64,000 nucleotides of DNA, taken from contig DLJZ01000029.1 of NCBI GenBank assembly GCA_002478865.1, positions 145,987 through 209,986 of the forward strand. Reading direction: 5' to 3'. Both the position numbers and the translations under genes were made by a program. The notes below the pieces were generated by a model. It did no database searches. It had not been told where the DNA came from and worked only from the letters and a program-made list of their open reading frames with translations. This document shows positions 36,469 to 46,864 of the stretch, piece after piece (position 1 is the first letter of the stretch; each line of letters starts with the position of its first letter). The stretch comes from Hungatella sp. UBA7603. GTDB taxonomy: Bacteria > Bacillota > Clostridia > Lachnospirales > Lachnospiraceae.

Positions 36469-36497
36469 TTTTCATTTCCATTTATCTATGGTAAGAT
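36469..36497 (+). promoter_or_regulatory. Promoter of sfsA
   Basis: TTTTCA (36469-36474), 17 bases, TAAGAT (36492-36497) with TGG forming an extended -10. Weaker than its neighbours. Confidence 0.5.
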
Positions 36498-36532
36498 ACT
36501 CCCATAGATACAGAAAGGATGACAGGATTTTT

Positions 36533-37309
36533 ATGAAATATGAACATATACAAAAAGGAATCTTTCTTAGCCGTCCCAATCGTTTTATTGCCCATGTTTT
36601 AATATCTTTAGAAAACGGTCAGGAAGAATCTGTTGTCTGCCATGTAAAAAATACAGGACGCTGCAAAGAACTACTAATGCCAGGGGTAACCGTGGCCGTA
36701 GAGTTTCATCCGGATGCGGCTCTCCTTGGGAGAAAAACACAGTATTCCTTAATCGGAGTGTGGAAGGAAAGAAAAAGCGGTCCTCTTCTTATTAATATGG
36801 ATTCCCAGGCTCCGAATCAGGCGGCCTATGATTGGCTTTTATCAAAAGAAACAGGGATTTCTCTTCCTTACAATAAAGATAGCAACAAAGGGACTAATTC
36901 CCTCCTAAAAATAGAAAACTTAAAGCGGGAGGTCACGTTTTTACAATCCCGGTTCGATCTTGCTTTTCAATCTTTAGAACCTAGGTTTTCCGCATTTATG
37001 GAGGTCAAAGGCGTTACTCTCGAGGAAGATGACTTAGCTATGTTTCCCGATGCACCTACCCTTAGGGGAGTGAAACATGTGGAAGAGCTGGTAAAGGCCC
37101 GCAAAGAGGGGTATGAAGCCTATATTCTTTTTGTGATTCAGATGAAAGGTATGAAAGGGTTTGCGCCAAATAAGAAAACGCACCCGGAATTTGCTCAGGC
37201 ACTAAAAGCGGCAAAAGATGAAGGAGTCCATATCCTGGCTTATGACTGCATTGTCACAGAAAATTCTATGACAATTGACCAACCGGTACCTGTTTTGTTA
37301 GATGAATAA
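36533..37309 (+). CDS. sfsA: SfsA family DNA/RNA nuclease
   Basis: A 258-residue cytoplasmic protein of the SfsA family, first named for sugar fermentation stimulation and later described as a nuclease-fold protein. Motifs seen: FIAHVLISLENG, CHVKNTGRCKELLMPG, FMEVKGVTL and FPDAPTLRGVKHVEEL with the PD-(D/E)xK-like residues. The start at 36533 is chosen over upstream in-frame codons because the family begins at this point. Monocistronic. Confidence 0.92.
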   Translation: MKYEHIQKGIFLSRPNRFIAHVLISLENGQEESVVCHVKNTGRCKELLMPGVTVAVEFHPDAALLGRKTQYSLIGVWKERKSGPLLINMDSQAPNQAAYDWLLSKETGISLPYNKDSNKGTNSLLKIENLKREVTFLQSRFDLAFQSLEPRFSAFMEVKGVTLEEDDLAMFPDAPTLRGVKHVEELVKARKEGYEAYILFVIQMKGMKGFAPNKKTHPEFAQALKAAKDEGVHILAYDCIVTENSMTIDQPVPVLLDE

Positions 37310-37327
37310 ACTTAATGATTGAAATCA

Positions 37328-37366
37328 AAAAAGTCTGGGTAAGAATTTCTTCTTCCCAGACTTTTT
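37328..37366. terminator. Bidirectional intrinsic terminator
   Basis: AAAAAGTCTGGG (37328-37339) pairs perfectly with CCCAGACTTTTT (37355-37366) between convergent sfsA and the TPM-domain gene. Confidence 0.9.
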
Positions 37367-37370
37367 AACG

Positions 37371-38261
37371 TTAAAACTTACGACCTCCGCCTCCCATGGT
37401 ACGGCCAGAAGAGGAATGGGTGGTACTTCTACCGGGTGAAAATCCACCGCCAGAACCTCCTCCAGATCCTCCATTATTATTATTCCTTGGAATAATCACA
37501 TGGGTCACAGTCTTATTAATTAAATTATCCATCTTCTCAGAATAACGAAAATCACTGGCGCCACGATAGGCTTTTAAATAGTTTCCGGTCCGGTTTCTCT
37601 CCTTTTTCATAGAGTACTGTCCAGTTACCGTTAAGCAGGCCGTTCCAGCAACAAAAAAGGCGATTGCCGCCGCCACAAGAGCCTCATACCAGCGGATGCT
37701 TCTGTAAACGCTGATCTCTCCGGTTTCCTTATCGTAGTTATATTGACCTCCAGGAATTCCCGCTCTGTAATACTTTATTACTCCATCTAAAAAGGCTTGG
37801 GCACTGACTGAATAGTTTCCCTTACCCGCACTTTCATAGGATTTATCAAGAATTGCATTCCAGCGTTCATCGGTTAGAAACCGGTTCATCTTACCCACAG
37901 GAAGAATGTACATCTCCCGGTTATTCATATCAATTAAAAACAAAGCGCCTCTGTGATCTGAGCCAACGCCGTAAGACCCATTGATATAAAAATCCTCTGC
38001 ATATTGTTGTGCCGACTTACCACCAGTTTCATCCGTCGTCACAACTAAGACATCCATGTTCATTTCCTTTTTCATGGATGTAATCTGTGACTCAAAGCTG
38101 TTTCTTTCTTCTGTAGTAAAAAGACCGGCATCATCAAAAACCCGTGTTTCTTCCCCAAAGGAATGAAACGGCATTAACAGGGACGCGAGTAAAAAGAACA
38201 CAGCAAATAAAATAACCGCTGGTATTCCTTTTTTCAACCAAATCGATTTTATATCCATCAT
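37371..38261 (-). CDS. TPM-domain membrane protein (YgcG/YdjH-like)
   Basis: A 296-residue protein with an N-terminal signal or anchor helix (about 12-32), a TPM domain (about 40-170, VFDDAGLFTTEERNSFESQI), a second membrane helix (about 192-212) and a Gly/Ser-rich tail. It resembles B. subtilis YdjH. The start overlaps the stop of the zinc-ribbon gene by 4 bases (ATGA). Third gene of the SPFH-zinc-ribbon-TPM operon. Confidence 0.88.
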   Translation of the reverse strand: MMDIKSIWLKKGIPAVILFAVFFLLASLLMPFHSFGEETRVFDDAGLFTTEERNSFESQITSMKKEMNMDVLVVTTDETGGKSAQQYAEDFYINGSYGVGSDHRGALFLIDMNNREMYILPVGKMNRFLTDERWNAILDKSYESAGKGNYSVSAQAFLDGVIKYYRAGIPGGQYNYDKETGEISVYRSIRWYEALVAAAIAFFVAGTACLTVTGQYSMKKERNRTGNYLKAYRGASDFRYSEKMDNLINKTVTHVIIPRNNNNGGSGGGSGGGFSPGRSTTHSSSGRTMGGGGRKF

Positions 38262-39313
38262 ATTAGATACCCCACAACTAGCAAAGCTAAAAGCATTGGA
38301 ATGAAGATTTCGGCAAACAATAGAAGCAGTTTACCTTTGTCTACAGGGAGCTTTCCACAGACCTTTCCGGTCTGTCCGTTTATGGTGAAATAATACATCT
38401 TATTTTTATTACGATCCAAATAAGTAAGTGCCCATACTGGAAGGAGGGCATATTCCCAGCGTTCCTCTGTAAAGTCAAACAATTCATCCTGAACCCGGAC
38501 GGAATCGTAGGAAGCAATGCTATTTTTTAAGGTGTCTCTGGCAAAGGATCGAACCTCTTCCTTTACTTCACCGGAAAAGTCAGTCTCCTCCATATCTCTG
38601 CGCTCCGCAACAAAACCAGATAAATATCCCATGGAAAAAGGCTCTAAGACATCGGTATCAAAGGGAAAGACTCCTTCTGTCAGTTCTTTGCTAGTCTTTT
38701 TTAAGGCATTGCGGGGAACATATTTTATGGGCATTAATCCTTCTCGTTTTACTTCATAAGTTTGTGTCTCAGTATAACGATAATTTCCGCTGACCCAGAT
38801 GCGTAGGCGATCTGCCCTTGCTACCAGGCTTCCATTGACCTTACAGCTATAAAGGAGATAAGGAAAATAAACACCAGAGATCTTCTCGATCTGATCCTCA
38901 CTGTAAAAGGCCTTTGGTGTAAAACGCTTTTTCTTCATCCAGCTCCGAAACATCTCTTCTGCCTTTTTCTTATCGATGGAAAAAGGAATCACATAATCGG
39001 GATGATATTCCCCTGATATTCGGCGGGTTAAGATTACCGGATTGTGGCAATAGTAGCAAAAGGTCGCCGCAGTGGTTTCATCTGTCACCACTTCTGCGCC
39101 GCAGCTAGGACAGGAATAAAGAACCGGTTCTCCCTGGCTTTCCTTCGTTTCCCTGGCGACTCTCTCTGCTTCTTTTTTCTCTGCTTCCTTTTCCTTTGCT
39201 TCCCCTTCTGTAAATTCTGAAAGGCAATATTCGCAGGCATATTTTTGAAGCTTGGGATTAAATTTTAGGGGTCCCCCGCAGTTGGGACATTGGTAGGTTA
39301 TAATCCCACTCAT
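38258..39313 (-). CDS. Zinc-ribbon membrane protein (YdjG-like)
   Basis: A 351-residue protein with two zinc ribbons at the N-terminus (CPNCG with CEYC, about 9-32, and CPSCG with CYYC, about 67-90), a Glu/Lys-rich linker between them, a large central domain, and a C-terminal membrane helix (about 328-350). Layout and partners match B. subtilis YdjG. The ATG at 39313 overlaps the SPFH stop by 4 bases. Confidence 0.85.
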   Translation of the reverse strand: MSGIITYQCPNCGGPLKFNPKLQKYACEYCLSEFTEGEAKEKEAEKKEAERVARETKESQGEPVLYSCPSCGAEVVTDETTAATFCYYCHNPVILTRRISGEYHPDYVIPFSIDKKKAEEMFRSWMKKKRFTPKAFYSEDQIEKISGVYFPYLLYSCKVNGSLVARADRLRIWVSGNYRYTETQTYEVKREGLMPIKYVPRNALKKTSKELTEGVFPFDTDVLEPFSMGYLSGFVAERRDMEETDFSGEVKEEVRSFARDTLKNSIASYDSVRVQDELFDFTEERWEYALLPVWALTYLDRNKNKMYYFTINGQTGKVCGKLPVDKGKLLLLFAEIFIPMLLALLVVGYLI

Positions 39314-40500
39314 GGTTTTGACTTGCCGCACTCTGAGCAGAAGTTTCCGGTATTAGCGGCTCCGCATTCACAGGTCCAAGGTCCAGCCGGTTTTTTATTT
39401 CCACATTGAGGGCAGAAATTTCCAGTGTTTTCACTTCCACAGCTACAGGTCCAACTATTGCCTGGCTGGGAGCTGGAAGGAGCATTCTGGCTTGCCTGCT
39501 TATTCTGATTCATCTGCATCTGTTGGAGATTGGAACTAGAAGCAGCGCCCATAATACCGCCTCCCATATTCATTCCCATGCCCATTCCCATATATCCTGC
39601 CATAGAACCAGAAGAGTTCCCACCTGCTGCCTCTATTCCTCTGGCTGCAGCCCCCTGAATATATCCTTCTCTAATGGAGGGATCGCCTAACATGGCGCCC
39701 TGGTTTCGCATATGAATTAAATCTTTTGATTCCTCATCATAAGAAATACTTGCAATTCCTACGGACTGTATGGCAATTCCTCTGCGCGCCTTCCACTGTT
39801 CATCTAAAACATCTGACATGTATTGTCCAAGTTCTCTTCCTTTGGAGGACACATAAGAGATGCGGATTCCATCTGCAGACATCTGGTTGATGGAGGACTG
39901 CAATGCCTCTAAAAACTCAGACAAATACTGACTATTGATATCATCTACCTCTACGTTGGCTGCATTTTTAGGAATCGCCTCTGAATAAAATAACAGGGGA
40001 TCTGTTACCTTAATGGAATAGGTTCCATGAGCCCGCAAAAATAATTCTGCATTGTAAAACTGGTCAAAATAATTAATGGGATTGGGAGTTCCAAACTTAA
40101 CTCCCTTTATTTCCTGAAGATTGATAAAATAAACCTTCTGTGTCGTAGGCGTATGACCTCCAAAACGGATTCGGTCAAAGGATTCCTTTAATGCTTCTTC
40201 AAACTGACCATTAAAAAGAGAGGGGAGAGAAGAATTCTTTACAGTAAAATAACCTGGTTCTCCTGTATAATCAATTACCTTTCCTCCGTCCACTAAAATC
40301 ATGAACTGATTGGGGTAAACATGGATCACAGAACCGTCTGATACGGTGTTGTCTGTTCCTTTGGTATTGGATCCTTTTCTGATTTTTACTCCGGAAGCAA
40401 ATACGGTCTGGTCTCCCATCTCTCCTGCTTCTATTATTTCAAGCCATTGGTCTGCCAGTGATCCGCCTAATGCGGTTGTCAGTGCTTTTACAATTCCCAT
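39310..40500 (-). CDS. SPFH-domain protein with C-terminal zinc ribbons (YdjI-like)
   Basis: A 396-residue protein. The N-terminal SPFH/virion-core-like domain covers about 1-280, a Met/Gly/Gln-rich linker follows, and two zinc ribbons end the protein (WTCSCGSENTGNFCPQCG and a close repeat, about 350-395). In B. subtilis, YdjI helps recruit PspA to the membrane. No pspA gene is in this window. The start follows GAGGAGG and a TATAAT on the minus strand (40532-40537) lies upstream. Confidence 0.88.
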   Translation of the reverse strand: MGIVKALTTALGGSLADQWLEIIEAGEMGDQTVFASGVKIRKGSNTKGTDNTVSDGSVIHVYPNQFMILVDGGKVIDYTGEPGYFTVKNSSLPSLFNGQFEEALKESFDRIRFGGHTPTTQKVYFINLQEIKGVKFGTPNPINYFDQFYNAELFLRAHGTYSIKVTDPLLFYSEAIPKNAANVEVDDINSQYLSEFLEALQSSINQMSADGIRISYVSSKGRELGQYMSDVLDEQWKARRGIAIQSVGIASISYDEESKDLIHMRNQGAMLGDPSIREGYIQGAAARGIEAAGGNSSGSMAGYMGMGMGMNMGGGIMGAASSSNLQQMQMNQNKQASQNAPSSSQPGNSWTCSCGSENTGNFCPQCGNKKPAGPWTCECGAANTGNFCSECGKSKP

Positions 40501-40560
40501 GTCTGTTCCTCCTCAACTGTTAGATCTTTACATTATACTATAAGTTTGGTTCATTCGCTA

Positions 40561-41385
40561 TTAGGCATTCCTCATCATAGCAATTTCTTTTGCATATCCA
40601 GGTAATTCATTGGGCGTTTCCAGATAAAACGGCAAATCCTTTAATAGAGGATGGGTTACGATCCGTTTTAGGGCATCTTCTCCTATGAAACCTTCTCCTA
40701 TTTTCGCATGACGGTCTTTATGAGCCTCTAATGGGTTCTGGCTGTCATTTAGGTGAATGGCTTTTAGCCGGTGAAGGCCTATCACTTCATCAAACCGGTG
40801 AAGCACTCCGTCAAGATCGTGAACGATGTCATAGCCGGCATCCCACACGTGGCAGGTGTCAAGGCAAACTCCCATCATTTCTTTATGATGGACCCGGTCA
40901 ATAATCTCTCTTAGTTCTTCAAACTCCCGGCCTACCTCACTTCCTTTTCCTGCCATGGTCTCTAGCAGTACTGTGGTGTGAAACTCTGGAGTAAGATTCT
41001 CATTTAGCATATCAGCAATATATTGAATTCCCACTTCGATTCCCTGACCCACATGGCTTCCGGGGTGAAAATTATAACAATTGCCAGGGGTATATTCCAT
41101 TCGCATCAAATCATCCTTCATAGTATCTTTTGCAAGGATTCGAAGATTTGGATCTGCGGAACAGGCATTTAAGGTATAGGGTGCATGAGCCAAAATCCGG
41201 CTGATGGCGTTTTCTTCTGCATAGAGAAGAAAACGTTCCACATCGGCCGGATCCATGGCTTTCGCTTTGGTACCTCTTGGATTTCTAGTAAAAAACTGAA
41301 ACGTATTTGCATCAATGGCCTCGGCATTTTTACCCATGGCAAGAAACCCTTTGGCCGATGATAGATGACATCCGATTGTAAGCAT
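40561..41385 (-). CDS. nfo: Deoxyribonuclease IV (AP endonuclease)
   Basis: Cleaves abasic sites in base-excision repair. The 274-residue TIM barrel has the trinuclear zinc set: His67 (ILAHAPY), His107 (NFHPGSH), Glu142 (LLETMAG), the Asp/His pair in [26 protein letters not shown] and YLETPN. The ribosome site is AGGAGG. It follows the ABC permease by 16 bases, so it may be read from the two-component operon, though a functional link is not evident. Confidence 0.94.
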   Translation of the reverse strand: MLTIGCHLSSAKGFLAMGKNAEAIDANTFQFFTRNPRGTKAKAMDPADVERFLLYAEENAISRILAHAPYTLNACSADPNLRILAKDTMKDDLMRMEYTPGNCYNFHPGSHVGQGIEVGIQYIADMLNENLTPEFHTTVLLETMAGKGSEVGREFEELREIIDRVHHKEMMGVCLDTCHVWDAGYDIVHDLDGVLHRFDEVIGLHRLKAIHLNDSQNPLEAHKDRHAKIGEGFIGEDALKRIVTHPLLKDLPFYLETPNELPGYAKEIAMMRNA

Positions 41386-41401
41386 AGGACCTCCTGTAAT
41401 T

Positions 41402-42310
41402 TTATTTGTTCATTCGCTTCCCTTTTGTAGGACTTATGGCTCTTACCGCCGTAAAAAGAAAGATTGCCGCAAGAAGAAGCTGAATAAAGATGCTTAAAAC
41501 CACCCAATGCTTCATAATCCCATTTTGAGGGTGAGGGCCAAACCAACTATTAAGACTCTTTAATACCTGATTATCTCCAGCTTGACTGTTTATCATTACA
41601 TAAAAAGTTGCAACCGGATTTATAAGTAAAAGATATAGAAATGCGCCGGAATTCGCCTGGTCTGCAATACGACTGACGGAGGATGCATATGTATTGACCA
41701 CATTAAGGCGGGCGATGGACAAGGCAAATATATTAACGGCGTAGGTACCAGCTGCTATCATGACCAGCACTCCATAGCTCACCACAGTAGCGATGGTGGA
41801 ACGTTTAAATATAGAGGAGAAACATATCCCCATGCTACCGCACAAAAGCGCCACACTAAGATAACATAAAAGTAAAATAAATATATCGTAAGCCGTCACT
41901 CCACCATATACAAACGATACGAAAATCAAAGGGAAGCTTGACATAACCATTAAAAACATGGTTCCAAAGGAAGCCATAAGCTTTCCCCATATGATCTCCC
42001 AAGGCTTCAGTGTAGTGGTTAAGAGTAGATCTAGGGTCTGACGTTCCCTTTCTCCGCTGACACTGGCGGCAGTCAAAGCTGGCATAATGAACATGAGCAT
42101 AACAAATTCCACCACCGCTACGAATACATAAATGTTAATAAAGGAAGAATACTGGATCTCAGCCGTCATCTTGACTTGTTCTACTACGGAATACATATTA
42201 AGAAGAACCACCAGAGCCAAAATGCAATTGAACAACACCAATATTAAGGCCAGACGGAAACTTCTGGAGCTGACCGTTATTTCCCGTTTATAAACCGGGT
42301 TCATTTTCAT
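41402..42310 (-). CDS. ABC transporter permease
   Basis: A 302-residue ABC-2-type permease with about six membrane helices, starting with the common [19 protein letters not shown] motif, and the [15 protein letters not shown] segment typical of NosY/GldF-like permeases. It overlaps the end of the ATPase gene by 23 bases. The ATG at 42310 or the one at 42304 is the likely start. Substrate unknown. Confidence 0.88.
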   Translation of the reverse strand: MKMNPVYKREITVSSRSFRLALILVLFNCILALVVLLNMYSVVEQVKMTAEIQYSSFINIYVFVAVVEFVMLMFIMPALTAASVSGERERQTLDLLLTTTLKPWEIIWGKLMASFGTMFLMVMSSFPLIFVSFVYGGVTAYDIFILLLCYLSVALLCGSMGICFSSIFKRSTIATVVSYGVLVMIAAGTYAVNIFALSIARLNVVNTYASSVSRIADQANSGAFLYLLLINPVATFYVMINSQAGDNQVLKSLNSWFGPHPQNGIMKHWVVLSIFIQLLLAAIFLFTAVRAISPTKGKRMNK

Positions 42311-43250
42311 GTACAAGCACCGCCTTTTCTTTATCATGATCGGTTATCTGCATAAACAGAGTCTCTAAGCTGCCCTGCTCCCTGTAGAATCCACGGACCA
42401 TTACATCTGCATCTACAAGCTGCTGGAGAAGCAAAGCTTCATCTTGCTCATCACCGATGAAATTAACCCGGATATCTTGATCCTTTACTGCAATGGTCTG
42501 GACACAGGGCTGGCTTTTTAAGATGGTAAGAGCCCTTTCCTTCTCACCAAGAACCGCAATGATAAGAGGATTGGTGGCATTAACTCTGTGAAGAATCTCT
42601 TCTATACTTCCTCCCAGAACCATCTTTCCCTGGTCAATGATACCGATATCCGTACACAGCTCTGACAACTCGGAAAGAACATGGGAGCTTATAAATATGG
42701 TTTTCCCCTGCTCCTTTAGTTCTTTTAAGATCTCCTTAAACTCAAATCGAGTCCTAGGATCCAATCCTGAAGCTGGCTCATCAAGAACCAGCAAAAGAGG
42801 ATCATGAATTAAGGCTCTAGCTAAACACAAACGCTGCTTCATACCTCTGGACAAGCTGTCCACATAGAAGCTACACTTATCCTCTAATCCAACCTGTTCT
42901 AACAGTGTCATATACCGGTTTCTGGCCTTTAACCCATCCAGTCCATAACAGGACGCAAAAAATTCCATATATTCATTGACTTTTAAATTGTCATAAACAC
43001 CGAAGAAATCCGGCACATAGCCAATGCTCAGCTTTAAATCCTCTAATCCTCCAGTCACATCTCTGCCATTAATTAAAACTTGACCGCTGTCAGCGGACAA
43101 AAGACCGGTCATGATCTTAATGGTAGTCGTCTTCCCTGCTCCGTTTGGTCCTACAAATCCATAAAGAGAGCCCTGAGGAATCATAATATCTAAGCCGTTT
43201 AAGGCATGAAACTTGCCAAATTTTTTCCATAAGTTCTTGATTTCCAGCAT
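42288..43250 (-). CDS. ABC transporter ATP-binding protein
   Basis: A 320-residue ATPase with Walker A GPNGAGKTTT, signature LSRGMKQRLCLAR, Walker B LLVLDEPASGLDP and switch His in ISSHVLSE. The last 90 residues form an extra C-terminal domain common in ABC-2 exporters. Its ATG shares one base with the upstream TAA (TAATG), which implies coupled translation with the 823-residue gene. Confidence 0.93.
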   Translation of the reverse strand: MLEIKNLWKKFGKFHALNGLDIMIPQGSLYGFVGPNGAGKTTTIKIMTGLLSADSGQVLINGRDVTGGLEDLKLSIGYVPDFFGVYDNLKVNEYMEFFASCYGLDGLKARNRYMTLLEQVGLEDKCSFYVDSLSRGMKQRLCLARALIHDPLLLVLDEPASGLDPRTRFEFKEILKELKEQGKTIFISSHVLSELSELCTDIGIIDQGKMVLGGSIEEILHRVNATNPLIIAVLGEKERALTILKSQPCVQTIAVKDQDIRVNFIGDEQDEALLLQQLVDADVMVRGFYREQGSLETLFMQITDHDKEKAVLVHENEPGL

Positions 43251-45721
43251 TATTTATCCCTTCCTGTAACAGTAAGCATTGGTAGAGTTATATACCAGTT
43301 CTTCCCTTCCGTATCATCACATACGTATTTTACAGTCAGGGTATTACCTGGTGACAGATAAGGAGTCAACTCCCCAGCAGAATAAACCGTTTTTCCAGAA
43401 TCCATAACATCATAATTTCCTGTGTCATGATTATAGAAATAAATATCTCCCTTAAACAAATTAATATAGGAAACATTTTCATTGTTTGTAAAGTCTCCGG
43501 AAGGGTTTTCAAATTCCAGCTTTTCCACTTCAAGGTCATTTCCAAGGGAATATTCTAGGGCTACCGGATCCACTGCATAAATCGCATTGGAATCGGAGTA
43601 ATACTGTCCACTGACTACGGTAGGTGATTTGATGAGGGCGGAATGGGAAACCTTGCCTGCCATTCTTGTATTTACATCAATGGTTGAAGTGAACATAGAC
43701 ATTCCAAACGTCTCAAAATTCCCCTTAGACAGAAACTGGCTGTCTGATTGACTGTTGCTAAAAGCCACGATTCTGGCTTCCTGATTATAAACGGAAGAAT
43801 ATTTATCCATATAAAAACTCAAAATATTTGTTCTTGAAAGTGCCAGCATATACGCAGGATCATTAATATCTGCCTTCGGATACAGGTAACTTCCCGTCAC
43901 TCTTGCAGATACAATAAAGGAGCTATTCAAAGGATAATTGACCACCGATGCACCCTTTAGATTCACGGTCTCACCGGGCTTTAATTCATCAAGCAAAATC
44001 ATCTTCCCATACATAAGAATTCCCACTTTTTCCACCGGAAATGGGTATTCGTTGGTCACAGTCCCGTATACCTTTCCATCTGTCAACGTGATATCTCCAA
44101 GCAATCCTCTATGGTCCTTGTTCGAAGTTCTTTTTTGCATAGAAAAATATTTGGGAGTAAATGCAGCTGCATTTTGAAGAGAAATCTTGGTTTCTTCCTT
44201 GCCATATCCCACCCTTACCTTATAATCTTCATCTCCCACAAACTTGGGTACAGGTTCCATCTCGTAGTTGTTGCTCCTTGTAATGGGAAGAATCTCATAA
44301 GAGGGATCTAATGAAATGGTATAAGCTTTGTTATAAGGCGTTCTCATATTAATATAAGTATACTCATCCACATAATTTTCTGAAGAATCTAATATGGTTG
44401 CATAGGTAAAGAAAGTGTCCTTAAACCGGGTCTTTATACCCATTAAATAGATAATAGCCGTAAAGACAAAGGAAACCACCACCACTGCGGTGCGGTAATA
44501 TCCCCTTTTCTCTTTCTTTTTTAAATAGAGATAAATGCCAGGTCCTAACAAAATAATATAAGCCATTATAAGAACGATATAAAATGCCAGTCTAGGAAGC
44601 TTATCTACATTACCAGTATTTAGCATGTTCTGAACGGACCAAAACTGACCGGAGTTACCGCTGTATAAAAAGGAAGATAAGTTGCTTAATTTTGTATCCC
44701 CAATTATGGCTGTAAAAAGCTTATCTACATAGGACCTGTGTGTCTCACAAAAGGAGGCAATATCTGCAAAATCATAAGCAGCGACTCCCACGCTTCCCTT
44801 CCCTTTGGATACAGAGCTAAGAACGGAGAATTGGTCATTGGATAGAACTCCCGTACCACCCTTTAAGGAAATATCCGCACACACAAGGCTTAAAAAGGAA
44901 TCTCCAGGGCCATTGGTAGAGTATTCCACTCCCATATCCACTGACCGTTCTGCCGGAGGCATATAGGACTCTTCCAGCAGCTCTGATCGAAAAGCATAGA
45001 GAGTTTCATCGACTCTTGCTCCTGTGCCAAGAAGAAGCGTTCCGCCCCCCTTAACCCACTCCCAGATTGCTGACATCTGTTCTTTGGAAAGCAATTTGGT
45101 ATCGTAATCTGATATGACCAAAACATCAAGAATATCAAGCCCAATGACGTGATCTGGCATCTTTTCTGTCTTCATGTTAAATGTCTTGATGCGAACGGAA
45201 CTATAATTAACCCCGACTCCATCTAGATAAGACAGCTTTTCAGGGTTATCGGATAAAATCCCCACTAAAAGCTCTGCGGTTTCAGGGGTAGTATTGGTTT
45301 TGAGTCGTTTTCGAAGCAGCTCGGTTCCATTTTTATCCAATAGCTTTACATAAAGGGTATCCGCTCTGCCTGCCGGAGTATCAAAGGATTGATCAAGAGA
45401 TTCCTTTGCATCTAAGGAAACTGGATAGTCATACTGATAAATATCATAATCTGATTCCATCGCTTCCACACGAACTGTGCCGGAGAAGGGAGTATCGATA
45501 CTACTTTTTAAGGTTACGTTTACAGGTACAAAACGTCCGGTTTTCGTATTTCCATCGTAACCGAAGGAAACGTCCATGGAAATCCCTGCTTCGGAAACCG
45601 TATTATATTCACTTTCCTGGGCATTGGCATCCGTTGCGTTCATGCCGAAAACAGGCAGCTTTATGCTGCCTGCTATCATAAGCGCTATGGAACAAACCAG
45701 GAATACTTTTCTAATATTCAT
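43250..45721 (-). CDS. Large envelope protein of unknown function
   Basis: An 823-residue protein. A signal peptide (about 1-30) is followed by a beta-rich domain (about 45-145), a Rossmann-like region (about 150-340) with WVKGGGTLLLGTGAR that recalls glutamine-amidotransferase-like folds but lacks an evident catalytic triad, two membrane helices (about 378-400 and 409-428), and a further 390-residue external part. No family was named with confidence. It lies between the histidine kinase (6 bases) and the ABC ATPase (1-base overlap), so it probably works with the transporter. Confidence 0.82.
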   Translation of the reverse strand: MNIRKVFLVCSIALMIAGSIKLPVFGMNATDANAQESEYNTVSEAGISMDVSFGYDGNTKTGRFVPVNVTLKSSIDTPFSGTVRVEAMESDYDIYQYDYPVSLDAKESLDQSFDTPAGRADTLYVKLLDKNGTELLRKRLKTNTTPETAELLVGILSDNPEKLSYLDGVGVNYSSVRIKTFNMKTEKMPDHVIGLDILDVLVISDYDTKLLSKEQMSAIWEWVKGGGTLLLGTGARVDETLYAFRSELLEESYMPPAERSVDMGVEYSTNGPGDSFLSLVCADISLKGGTGVLSNDQFSVLSSVSKGKGSVGVAAYDFADIASFCETHRSYVDKLFTAIIGDTKLSNLSSFLYSGNSGQFWSVQNMLNTGNVDKLPRLAFYIVLIMAYIILLGPGIYLYLKKKEKRGYYRTAVVVVSFVFTAIIYLMGIKTRFKDTFFTYATILDSSENYVDEYTYINMRTPYNKAYTISLDPSYEILPITRSNNYEMEPVPKFVGDEDYKVRVGYGKEETKISLQNAAAFTPKYFSMQKRTSNKDHRGLLGDITLTDGKVYGTVTNEYPFPVEKVGILMYGKMILLDELKPGETVNLKGASVVNYPLNSSFIVSARVTGSYLYPKADINDPAYMLALSRTNILSFYMDKYSSVYNQEARIVAFSNSQSDSQFLSKGNFETFGMSMFTSTIDVNTRMAGKVSHSALIKSPTVVSGQYYSDSNAIYAVDPVALEYSLGNDLEVEKLEFENPSGDFTNNENVSYINLFKGDIYFYNHDTGNYDVMDSGKTVYSAGELTPYLSPGNTLTVKYVCDDTEGKNWYITLPMLTVTGRDK

Positions 45722-45727
45722 CCTGTC

Positions 45728-46864
45728 TCATCCTATCTTTCCAAAATTCTCTTTGTTCACGTCGAAATCAACCTTAAGCTTCACCGTAAAGACGGTACCG
45801 GATAAATCACTGGTCACATCTATGATTCCGCCATGGACATCCACGATGTTCTTTGCGATGGCAAGTCCTAGCCCGGTTCCTCCAGTATCCGTGGAACGGG
45901 ACTGCTCCACCCGGTAAAACTTATTAAAGATTAATGGCAGCTCTTCCGCAGGAATCACGTAACCGTAATTGACTACAGATATGGTGACCTGTTCCTCATT
46001 TCCATTGACCTTTACTAAAATCCGTTTCCCGTCGGCTCCGTATTTGATGGCATTGTTAATAAGATTGTCAAACAGGCGCGCCAAAAGATTGCCGTCAGCT
46101 GTGATAATCATAGCTGGGACATTACTTTGTAGCTCATACGATAAATTTTTATCCACAAAACTGGGATAAAACTCCTCTAAAAGCTGGCTTAATAGCTTCA
46201 TCACATCCACTTTTGCTACGTGCATGGACATCTTACCGTAGTTTAACTTTGTAAATCCAAAAAGATCTTCAATGAGCTTTTCCAGCCTTTTTGTCTTCAC
46301 GTATGCGATTCCTATGTACTTCTTTTGAACCTCCATATCAAGCTTCGTCTCACCGGATAGAAGTTCCAGATACCCGGTTATGGAAGTTAAGGGAGTCCTT
46401 AGGTCATGAGCAATGTTGGTAATCAACTCATTCTTGGTCCGTTCTGCTTCCCTCTCCTTATCCATCAGCTCCTTTAGATCTCCTACCATCTTATTTAAGC
46501 TGGCAGCCATAACAGAAAATTCATCATCCCCTTCAATATCCACCGTGATGTTTAGATCTCCTTCAGAGATACTATGCATAGCGTCGGATATTCTGGCGAT
46601 GTATCGCATGGATTTTTCTTGTAAAAGAAGAAAGGTAACCGTAAAAATGCCGATTCCAAATACAACATAAATAAGAATCACTACGGCATCAAAGGTGGTA
46701 AGAAGCTCCACAAATGCATTGTCCCTATCTGTATTTCTCATATAAGATGCAATCAGTGAAATATTGGTTACAAGAAAAAGTTCTATGAGGACCGTAACCA
46801 CTGCACTGTAAAAAATGTTGGCTACGACCCTTGTATGGAACCGGCGATTGATATCACTTTTCAA
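45728..46864 (-). CDS. Sensor histidine kinase (VanS-like layout)
   Basis: A 378-residue membrane kinase. Two membrane helices (about 15-38 and 60-80) flank a short 20-residue external loop, then a HAMP domain (about 82-135), the phosphorylation site NIAHDLRTPLTSI, and the ATPase domain with N box (LINNAIKYG) and G box (GGTGLGLAI). The tiny loop suggests sensing within the membrane or through partners such as the adjacent transporter. It overlaps the regulator gene by 11 bases. Confidence 0.94.
   Translation of the reverse strand: MKSDINRRFHTRVVANIFYSAVVTVLIELFLVTNISLIASYMRNTDRDNAFVELLTTFDAVVILIYVVFGIGIFTVTFLLLQEKSMRYIARISDAMHSISEGDLNITVDIEGDDEFSVMAASLNKMVGDLKELMDKEREAERTKNELITNIAHDLRTPLTSITGYLELLSGETKLDMEVQKKYIGIAYVKTKRLEKLIEDLFGFTKLNYGKMSMHVAKVDVMKLLSQLLEEFYPSFVDKNLSYELQSNVPAMIITADGNLLARLFDNLINNAIKYGADGKRILVKVNGNEEQVTISVVNYGYVIPAEELPLIFNKFYRVEQSRSTDTGGTGLGLAIAKNIVDVHGGIIDVTSDLSGTVFTVKLKVDFDVNKENFGKIG

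Noticed and set aside
36325..36532. T-box or threonine attenuator before thrC
   Set aside because: The predicted leader is about 50 bases and has no T-box motif or run of threonine codons.
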